Source: Sphingopyxis yananensis (GTDB lineage: Bacteria; Pseudomonadota; Alphaproteobacteria; Sphingomonadales; Sphingomonadaceae). From it: a DNA stretch of 64,000 nt. The stretch is from positions 1-64,000 of the forward strand of contig NZ_JAJEWI010000008.1 of the NCBI RefSeq assembly GCF_020687785.1. Direction: 5' to 3'. Numbering within the stretch: position 1 is the first letter of the stretch; the number at the start of each line of letters is the position of its first letter. The notes under the pieces are model-generated. The model had not been told where the DNA came from. It saw only the letters and a list, made by a program, of their open reading frames with translations, and ran no database searches. Of this stretch, positions 55,637-64,000 are shown in pieces. The position numbers and the translations under genes are program-made.

Positions 55637-55652
55637 TCTATCAATTGATAGA
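55637..55652. promoter_or_regulatory. Palindromic operator candidate between the oxygenase and TetR genes
   Basis: TCTATCAATTGATAGA is a perfect 16-bp palindrome in the 68-base divergent gap, 18 bases upstream of the tetR start. TetR regulators usually bind such a site to control themselves and the divergent target. The fit in sequence and position is good. Confidence 0.7.
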
Positions 55653-55669
55653 ATTTCAACAGGCTTTAT

Positions 55670-56368
55670 ATGTCTTCTGATATGACGTCCAAATCCGCCC
55701 TTTCTCCGTCATCGGCCCGACAAATGCGTGCCTCCGCCCAAGGCTATAAAAAAGGCGAGGAAACGCGCCGCCGTATCTTGTCAGCGGCATCAGAAATATT
55801 TGGTGAGCGCGGCTTTGCGTCCGCAACCACCCGCATGATCGCGCAAAAGGCTGAAACCAACCTGCCAGCCTTGACCTATTATTTCGGCAATAAAGAAGGT
55901 CTGTACCGCGCCTGCGCCGACGAAATTGTGGCCGATTATCACAAAAGTGTGGGGCAACTCGCGGAACAAATTGCCGCCATGCTGGCTACCAATATGGACG
56001 CCAAAACGGCGCAGACATTGCTGTTTGACTTGCTCAGCAATTTGGCGCGTTTCCTACTCACCTCGCCCGACACGGAAAGCCGCGCTTTATTCATTCAACA
56101 TGAAATGGCTAGCCCAGGGGCAGCGTTTGAAATTCTCTATTCCCAGCTATGGAACCCCGGCATTGCGCTAACCGCCATGCTGATCCGCGCCGCTTCCAAT
56201 GGGAAAATTGACGAACGCGCTGCATGGGTCCGCGCCGTCATGATGATCGGCAGCCTGACCAGCCTGATTTCGGGCCGCCCCATTATCACGCGCACGGCGG
56301 GCGATCATGATTTGGAAATTTTGGTGCTGGACGCGCTGAACGACCAAATTCTATCCTTGGCACGCTAG
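55670..56368 (+). CDS. TetR/AcrR-family regulator with CerR-type (DUF1956) C-terminus
   Basis: This 232-residue protein has an N-terminal TetR HTH (RRRILSAASEIFGERGFAS and the DNA-recognition helix in MIAQKAETNLPALTYYFGNKEGLY) and a C-terminal ligand domain resembling DUF1956/CerR. It is divergent from the MpaB-like oxygenase and the palindrome at 55637 is its likely operator. It probably represses the oxygenase and itself until a small hydrophobic ligand binds; this is inference. Confidence 0.9.
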   Translation: MSSDMTSKSALSPSSARQMRASAQGYKKGEETRRRILSAASEIFGERGFASATTRMIAQKAETNLPALTYYFGNKEGLYRACADEIVADYHKSVGQLAEQIAAMLATNMDAKTAQTLLFDLLSNLARFLLTSPDTESRALFIQHEMASPGAAFEILYSQLWNPGIALTAMLIRAASNGKIDERAAWVRAVMMIGSLTSLISGRPIITRTAGDHDLEILVLDALNDQILSLAR

Positions 56369-56437
56369 GCATAGCACGCCCCCACCCGTGCGGCGGGCGA
56401 AAAGCCTAACCGCACGGCGCACCAAGCCTATTTCGGC

Positions 56438-57202
56438 TTAAAATTCCACCGTGATACGCACACGCTCTGGGCGCACAGCCGCCGCGGCGGCGATGGAGGC
56501 ACGGGCCGATGCAATGACACGGTCCAGCGGTTCCGCACCGCCGCCCCTGCTCGGGCCGCTGATGGTCGGAACGGTCGCGGGTAGCACCGGGCCCACAGCC
56601 GCATCGCTGCCCCAAATATCGGCGGCATCGACGCACAGGGCCCTCGCCAATGCTTCAATGCTGCGCACGCGCGGAACGGTTTTGCCCGTTTCCCATGCCC
56701 AAATGCTGGGTTTGCTGATGCCCGCACGCCGCGACAAAGCGGCCAAACTCAATCCTCTTGCTTCGCGCAAGGTCCGAAGGCGAACCGACAAAGATAATGG
56801 CTCGCTATCGGCTGTTACGGCCATAGCCGGCGCAGTTGCCGCAACCGATGCCAATTCACTCGTGATCTCCGCCGCAGCCAACAGGTCATGCTTGCGCGCC
56901 ATGCTCAGCATTTCTTGGCTGATGGGATGTTCAAAACGACAGCCATATAAAGCGTCACCCGTCCACACGACGACAGCCGCTGTCGGCTCCGCCGCAGACA
57001 TGGAAATATGGATTCGCTGCCCCGCGTGCAGCAATGTTTCTGTTTCCAGCAGCACCCCTGTCGCGGACAGGTTGTGAACCACAATCGGCTCCGCCCCGCG
57101 TGAAGACAAAAGGCCTTCCGCTTCCGTGAAAAGTTCGAATCGATCCGCCCCGCGCGCTTCGTGTTTTTTATCAATATCGGGACAGTTGATAGGGTTATAC
57201 AT
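56438..57202 (-). CDS. PilZ-XRE fusion regulator
   Basis: The 254-residue protein has an N-terminal PilZ domain (about residues 12-95) and an XRE-type HTH domain (about 136-195). Both c-di-GMP motifs of PilZ are kept: RxxxR at Arg17-Arg21 (RGADR) and NxSxxG at Asn44-Gly49 (NLSATG). The HTH reads LRTLREARGLSLAALSRRAG, followed by ISKPSIWAWETGK. A ~40-residue Ala-rich linker joins the two, and the C-terminus is Ala/Arg-rich. It is divergent from the LuxR-type gene. Binding of c-di-GMP probably alters DNA binding; the targets are unknown. Confidence 0.88.
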   Translation of the reverse strand: MYNPINCPDIDKKHEARGADRFELFTEAEGLLSSRGAEPIVVHNLSATGVLLETETLLHAGQRIHISMSAAEPTAAVVVWTGDALYGCRFEHPISQEMLSMARKHDLLAAAEITSELASVAATAPAMAVTADSEPLSLSVRLRTLREARGLSLAALSRRAGISKPSIWAWETGKTVPRVRSIEALARALCVDAADIWGSDAAVGPVLPATVPTISGPSRGGGAEPLDRVIASARASIAAAAAVRPERVRITVEF

Positions 57203-57635
57203 TCATCTCGCAATCTGCTGGTTAGCTATGGCGCAAAACCTATACATGCCCTGAAAAACAAACAAGCTAAACACCCATTATGGCGACAAAAATTATCATT
57301 TCCAAACAAATCCCTGTGCCAGATCGGGTCACCGTTACTCCATCCTCATTGGCGGGCCTATCTCGGCTCCATCATCCCTTCACTAGTTTCACTTTGCCGG
57401 AGTTTCATCCAATTCAAAGCATGCTGGCCGGCCCGAGGCTGTCGTATAGCTCCCTAGGCATTTCGATTATCTCCGACCCTTTCAAGACCCATCCCGATGA
57501 TATCACGTTACATCCAGACAGAATGCCGATGTAACGCCCCATATCCAGCCATTTTGGCGGCACAATGGAGCAAACAGCGCCTTCCGCTCCCTCACGTCAT
57601 TTTGCATCATTGCGTCTTCTTGGGGGGACGCAACC
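57203..57635. other. Divergent intergenic region PilZ-XRE / LuxR-type
   Basis: These 433 bases separate divergent regulators and should carry both promoters. No convincing gene is seen; short frames (57280-57534) lack a ribosome site and any recognisable motif. The region ends with the RBS-loop hairpin at 57610. Confidence 0.5.
57610..57633 (+). promoter_or_regulatory. Hairpin presenting the Shine-Dalgarno of the LuxR-type gene
   Basis: TTGCGTC pairs with GACGCAA across the loop TTCTTGGGGG, which holds the G-rich ribosome site 3 bases before the ATG at 57636. Exposure or masking of the site could tune translation. It may also be fortuitous. Confidence 0.55.
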
Positions 57636-58367
57636 ATGAAAATTGGCATAATCATGCCCTGCCCATTACAGCAGCAGAGCATCTCATCCCATTTGCGCGG
57701 CCATCATCATCAGGATTTCATGATCGCTGAGCGGCTCGCAGATTTGCCATATGGACCATGGCCAGACATGGTTTTGCTGGCGGATTGGGCCTTCTTATCA
57801 CCAAGCGAGCGCGAATTTTTGTTGAAAAAATCATGCGCCACACCTTGTTTGGCGTTAATTGTTATCGCGCCATTCCTAAGCGGGGACGACGCCCACCAAC
57901 TGTTGCACAGCGGGGTAGCGGATATATTGAGCAGCGCATCAGACCTGACCGGCCTTACCATTGCCGTACAACGCCATAGCCTTTCATTGTCGTCACGGCG
58001 GCAATGGTTATGTGATCAGGAACAAGCTGCACAGATTTTGCACCACCTCACGCCAAGAGAACAAGATATTCTGCGGGCGCTGCATGGCGGCTCTAGCAAC
58101 AAAATTGCTGCCCGATTGCTGGGTATCAGCCCGCGCACCGTCGAAGTGCACCGCGCCAATATGCTTCGCCGGACCGGCATGGCGAGCATTGCTGATCTGT
58201 TGAAAATCCAAAGCCAAATGGACCAAGCCCGCGCGGCACTGGAACGGCGGAACTATGGTGGCTTGGTCCTGCATGAGAATTATGCACCCAATCACGCACC
58301 CATCGAGCCGCATCTCGCGCCACGCGCTTCCCCGCCGGATCGCCCATCATCGATGCGATGGAATTAG
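57636..58367 (+). CDS. LuxR-family regulator with a degenerate receiver-like N-terminus
   Basis: The 243-residue protein has a C-terminal GerE/LuxR HTH (about residues 138-190, LTPREQDILRALHGGSSNKI and SPRTVEVHRANM). The N-terminal region (1-125) resembles a receiver domain in its alternating pattern, with VLLADWAF near the phospho-acceptor position and LLHSGVADIL near helix 4. The lysine expected in strand 5 is absent (ILSSAS). It may be a phosphorylation-independent relative of FixJ. The target genes are unknown; the nitroreductase and lipoprotein follow in the same orientation. Confidence 0.82.
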   Translation: MKIGIIMPCPLQQQSISSHLRGHHHQDFMIAERLADLPYGPWPDMVLLADWAFLSPSEREFLLKKSCATPCLALIVIAPFLSGDDAHQLLHSGVADILSSASDLTGLTIAVQRHSLSLSSRRQWLCDQEQAAQILHHLTPREQDILRALHGGSSNKIAARLLGISPRTVEVHRANMLRRTGMASIADLLKIQSQMDQARAALERRNYGGLVLHENYAPNHAPIEPHLAPRASPPDRPSSMRWN

Positions 58368-58498
58368 CAGCGATGTGGCGGGACACATATGATTTCACAT
58401 TTATGAAAATACCATAGCTATACGTCATGATTTTCCTGACATAGGGTATGAAAAACAGCGGCAAGACCGCACCGATGATCATCACCGAGGGGAAATTC

Positions 58499-59191
58499 AT
58501 GTCTGACGCCGCATCGCCTATTTCTGTTACATCCGCTTTGGCGGCGCGCCGGTCGGTGCGCGCATTTCAAGACAAGGCTGTTGATCCCGCCTTGCTGCGC
58601 GATATTTTCCGCAAAGCCCAGCGCGCGCCATCCGGCGGCAATTTACAACCTTGGCAAGGTGTCCTTGTAACTGGCGACAAATGGGCAGAAGTCCAGCAAG
58701 CCGTGACGGGCCGCATCGCCATGGGCAAAGCGGGGCATGAACCAGAATATGACATTTACCCCCCTGCCATCACCGATCCTTGGGAAAGCCGCCGCTTTGG
58801 CGTTGGCGAAGGATTATATGCGTCCCTGAACATCCCGCGTGAGGACCGAAGTGGCCGCTTGAAACAGTTCATGGAAAATTACCGTGGTTTCGGCGCACCC
58901 GTAATGCTTTTTGTTCATTGCTCGCGCATCATGGGGCCACCGCAATGGTCGGACATGGGTATGTGGCTGCAATCATTGATGTTATTGTTGACGGAGGCTG
59001 GGCTTGCTACATGCCCGCAGGAATGTTGGGCCATGTACGGAAAAACCATCCGCGACACGCTTGGCTTGGATGATGGGCAAATTTTGTTTACGGGTTTGGC
59101 CATCGGCTATGCTGACATGGACGCACCCGTCAACAACTGGCCAGTGCCCCGTGCAGATATTGATGACATATTGGAATGGCAGGGATTTTAA
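58499..59191 (+). CDS. Nitroreductase family protein
   Basis: The 230-residue protein has the FMN-binding motif RRSVRAF near the N-terminus, the PSGGNLQPW segment and the C-terminal GLAIGYADMDAPVNNWPVPR block. It belongs to the FMN-dependent nitroreductase fold and probably reduces nitro- or quinone compounds with NAD(P)H. The start is ATG 58499, with GAGGGGA seven bases upstream. It lies 131 bases after the LuxR-type gene, and the lipoprotein gene follows 3 bases later. Confidence 0.93.
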   Translation: MSDAASPISVTSALAARRSVRAFQDKAVDPALLRDIFRKAQRAPSGGNLQPWQGVLVTGDKWAEVQQAVTGRIAMGKAGHEPEYDIYPPAITDPWESRRFGVGEGLYASLNIPREDRSGRLKQFMENYRGFGAPVMLFVHCSRIMGPPQWSDMGMWLQSLMLLLTEAGLATCPQECWAMYGKTIRDTLGLDDGQILFTGLAIGYADMDAPVNNWPVPRADIDDILEWQGF

Positions 59192-59194
59192 CGA

Positions 59195-59737
59195 ATGACA
59201 TGGCAGCATAGCAAGCTTCGCTGGGCCTTATCCGCCGCGCTGATCACCGCGCTGGGCGGCTGTGCTGCCATCCCCAAGGTCGACGAAACACCGCCGCAGG
59301 CCCCCCTTCCCCCGCCGCCGCCAGCGCCGCCATCCGTGGCACCGCCGCTAAAAAGCTGGGAAGAACGCGCCCTGACATCTGGCGCTTGGCGCTATGATGC
59401 CTCGCGGCGCACGGCGTCCTATGTCGCGGCCGGACAAAGCGCGCCCATCATCACCATGGCCTGTGCAGGCGGGTCAATGCGACTGGAAACCGCCGCCTTT
59501 GCATCGGGCGGCCAAGCCGTGGCGGTGGATTTCAAAACCAGTTTTGGCAACACGCGCTTGCGCTTTGAACCCCATGGATCGGGTGGCAATTTGCTGGTCC
59601 TGTCGCCGCGCGACCATAAGCTGGATCAAATGGCCTTCAGCCGAGGCCGCTTTGCGTTGGATGCCAGCAATGGTCGCACCCTGACTCTGCCCGCCCACAG
59701 CGAGGTGGGCCGTGTCATCGAAGATTGTCGGGGGTGA
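59195..59737 (+). CDS. Lipoprotein with a Pro-rich linker, function unknown
   Basis: The 180-residue protein has a signal peptide with lipobox ALGGC (cysteine about residue 23), then a proline-rich linker (PLPPPPPAPPSVAPP) and a domain with no clear family. It starts 3 bases after the nitroreductase gene, so the two are likely coupled. A domain resembling a small beta-rich fold is possible. The function is not inferred. Confidence 0.8.
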   Translation: MTWQHSKLRWALSAALITALGGCAAIPKVDETPPQAPLPPPPPAPPSVAPPLKSWEERALTSGAWRYDASRRTASYVAAGQSAPIITMACAGGSMRLETAAFASGGQAVAVDFKTSFGNTRLRFEPHGSGGNLLVLSPRDHKLDQMAFSRGRFALDASNGRTLTLPAHSEVGRVIEDCRG

Positions 59738-59803
59738 TTCATATCGCGGCGACCCACGGGAACGTTGTGACGCCAAACTGCGCAATTACCCAGCCCCGCT
59801 GAC

Positions 59804-59842
59804 ACAAAAAAGGCGGCCTACCCTAGTTGGGGCCGTGCCGCC
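59804..59842 (-). terminator. Terminator of the lipoprotein gene 59926-60393
   Basis: On the minus strand GGCGGC pairs with GCCGCC, an inner GGCC pairs with GGCC, and TTTTTTGTG follows. It lies 84 bases after the stop codon of the divergent lipoprotein gene, in the gap to the convergent lipoprotein. Confidence 0.8.
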
Positions 59843-59925
59843 TGATTGTCACCATAGCAGGCACGCGGAAAAATAGCGTGCCTTCAAGCGTTTGACCGAA
59901 CTGGACTAGCGGGGCCAGGCTCGCC

Positions 59926-60393
59926 TCAGCTACCCAGCCGAACCGACCCAGCTTTAATCCAGCCCCAACGGCACGGTCCCTGATATTCCTGCTGACTGGC
60001 GACAGAACGGGTTACGCCGCACATTTCCGGTTCCGTGCGGGGCGCGGCAAATACCACACCAAACCATTCGTCATTTTCCGCGGCTTCACAGACCGAAATT
60101 GGCGACCCAGCGGCCAGCTTGGCCTTCACCGCCCGCGTCTCATCGGGTGCCCAATACACGTCCGTGCCGCCTTCCTTGACCTTTGACACGCTCGAACAGG
60201 CGGGCAGGCTTGGTCCTTCTGTGCCCACTTGCACAGGGCGCACCGCCAAAGCCGCGCCGGACACGGCGGGTGCATTATCCTCTGGTGGGGCGGGCGTGGA
60301 ACAAGCGCTCACCAACGACAAAGCAGCGATGGCACATAGCGATTTGGCGGCCATCGGGCGCGGCAATCGGATCAGGGGCATGGAAAATATCAT
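59926..60393 (-). CDS. Lipoprotein, SH3-like domain possible, function unknown
   Basis: The 155-residue protein has a signal peptide with the lipobox SLVSAC (cysteine about residue 31) and then a domain of about 95 residues with three further cysteines (VCEAAE, EMCG, GPCRWGWI) that may form disulfides. The aromatic-rich pattern (YWAPDE, NDEWFGV, RWGWI) suggests an SH3-like fold, without certainty. It is divergent from gyrB by 106 bases. The start could be a later ATG (codon 5 or 14). Confidence 0.75.
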   Translation of the reverse strand: MIFSMPLIRLPRPMAAKSLCAIAALSLVSACSTPAPPEDNAPAVSGAALAVRPVQVGTEGPSLPACSSVSKVKEGGTDVYWAPDETRAVKAKLAAGSPISVCEAAENDEWFGVVFAAPRTEPEMCGVTRSVASQQEYQGPCRWGWIKAGSVRLGS

Positions 60394-60406
60394 GATGTAA
60401 AACTAG

Positions 60407-63082
<2,676 letters not shown>

Positions 63083-63123
63083 CAGGCGACAAATGTCGTA
63101 AATCTACCAAATATGGAAATCAT

Positions 63124-63150
63124 AAAAAGGGCGGTTTTCCGCCCTTTTTT
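63124..63150 (+). terminator. Rho-independent terminator of gyrB
   Basis: AAAAAGGGCGG-TTTT-CCGCCCTTTTTT forms a short strong stem with flanking A and T runs, 42 bases after the gyrB stop codon. Confidence 0.92.
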
Positions 63151-63272
63151 ATTGCAACACATCCCAAAATCACTACTCATTTGGTCGGATTATCGGCTCA
63201 AGCCATCGCCAAAATATTGCAGGCCAAACGCCATGCTGCTTGAAGCCCCTTCAGCAAAAACAGGGGATCCCT

Positions 63273-63830
63273 ATGCGTTATTTGATGGCCATTGCAGCAC
63301 CGCTGCTGCTCGCAAATTCGGCCACCGTACAGGCTGAGACACTGCCGAGCGGCGTAAGCGCATCGGTGAACGCCATGTTGTCAGCTGTCTCGGTTGTGGA
63401 TCAACGCCTGTCGCGCTCAAATGTTGCGCCGCAAACAACCTATGTCCCAGCTTTGTCGATTAACGAAAAGGCCGATGACGTCGAGGCCCCGCTTGCCGAC
63501 GAAAATGACATCAACGACACAGATAATGCGGAAACCCATGTCGGCGACGGCTTGGCAAGCTTTTACGGCAAAGAATTGGCCGGAAACCGCACCGCCAGTG
63601 GCGAACGCTTTAACCCAGACGAACTGACGGCCGCCCATCCCTCCTTGGCATTTGGCAGCAAAGTGCGCGTTACCAATTTGAACAATGGCCAAAGCGTGAT
63701 CGTCCGTATCAATGACCGCGGCCCCTTCACCCATCGCCGCGTTATCGACGTATCCCAAGCTGCAGCACGCGAAATCGGCATGCACCGCACCGGCACCGCC
63801 CGCGTTTCCATGGCACTGCTCAGCGAATAA
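63273..63830 (+). CDS. RlpA-family septal ring lytic transglycosylase-like protein
   Basis: The 185-residue protein has a signal peptide (MRYLMAIAAPLLLANSATVQA) and a C-terminal double-psi beta-barrel domain (about 100-185) with GLASFYGKELAGNRTASG and VRINDRGPFTHRRVIDVSQAA, the RlpA signature. RlpA enzymes cleave denuded peptidoglycan at the septum. The catalytic-type Asp and His pattern lies in VRINDRGPF and HPSLAFG. No SPOR domain follows, so septal targeting is not explained by sequence. The start at 63273 has CAGGGGA 5 bases upstream. Confidence 0.92.
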   Translation: MRYLMAIAAPLLLANSATVQAETLPSGVSASVNAMLSAVSVVDQRLSRSNVAPQTTYVPALSINEKADDVEAPLADENDINDTDNAETHVGDGLASFYGKELAGNRTASGERFNPDELTAAHPSLAFGSKVRVTNLNNGQSVIVRINDRGPFTHRRVIDVSQAAAREIGMHRTGTARVSMALLSE

Positions 63831-64000
63831 TTGCGCCAAATAATGCGGCCCATGTCCGCTGCTTTCCCAAAATCCCTCCGGTCCTTATCTTGCAATTCTG
63901 TCGCCATCGGTCATTTGCTCGCTGATGGATAGCATATAGCGGCTTGGCCGCCCGCGTCTGGCACGCACATGCCCCTCCCTTATCCCAACTGCGCACATAT

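Noticed and set aside
57280-57534. 84-residue plus-strand ORF with a real ATG
   Set aside because: No ribosome site, no motif, and codon composition unlike neighbours; it is in a divergent promoter region.

Overview
The window reads as chromosomal DNA of a Sphingomonadales alphaproteobacterium, probably family Sphingomonadaceae. The reasons are the infA-maf-RNase E/G-yacG-tRNA-Phe cluster, alphaproteobacterial families (DUF1476 ATP synthase zeta/inhibitor, DUF2093, STAS-fused MlaE), an exosortase A (PEP-CTERM) associated gene set, and consistently high-GC coding bias. The genus cannot be fixed from the sequence alone.

Layout: 1-1030 holds the right end of an IS3-family element that cuts a small sigma-like HTH gene, then about 670 bp without a convincing gene up to the 3' end of tRNA-Phe. 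1033-3183 is the tRNA-Phe/yacG/RNase/maf/infA housekeeping cluster. 3374-10020 is part of an exosortase A locus (amidotransferase, ATPase, PLP decarboxylase, acyl-CoA ligase, divergent acyl carrier protein) without the exosortase itself. 10105-15782 holds trxB, a methyltransferase, trhO, a DJ-1/PfpI gene split by a 266-bp inverted-repeat element, and malate synthase G. 16102-19570 is an arginine succinyltransferase operon in which an M20 peptidase-like hydrolase precedes astA and astB. 19613-30272 holds an alpha/beta hydrolase, a HAD hydrolase, a four-gene Mla-type lipid ABC operon, a Gdx/SugE-type SMR pump, pepN, an SDR and a DUF445 protein. 30345-39687 holds an RND efflux pair, glsB, nadA, an MBL hydrolase, and grxD-bolA-DUF1476.

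The most distinctive region is 39891-51270: five co-directional genes encoding an exported TPR-CHAT peptidase-like protein with an intact His/Cys dyad, a CHASE2 membrane adenylate cyclase, a small exported protein resembling a FecR domain, an outer-membrane TpsB transporter and a filamentous-haemagglutinin-type TpsA exoprotein with a C-terminal cysteine pair. The tight packing suggests a cell-surface module joining two-partner secretion to a periplasmic caspase-like protein and cyclic-nucleotide signalling. This is inference and nothing in the window proves the link.

After it come cysS, a D-2-hydroxyacid dehydrogenase, DUF2093, an MpaB/Lcp-type oxygenase divergent from a TetR regulator with a palindromic operator candidate between them, a PilZ-XRE fusion regulator, a LuxR-type regulator with its Shine-Dalgarno sequence in a hairpin loop, a nitroreductase, two lipoproteins, gyrB and an RlpA-family protein. 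No CRISPR array, rRNA or complete prophage is seen.
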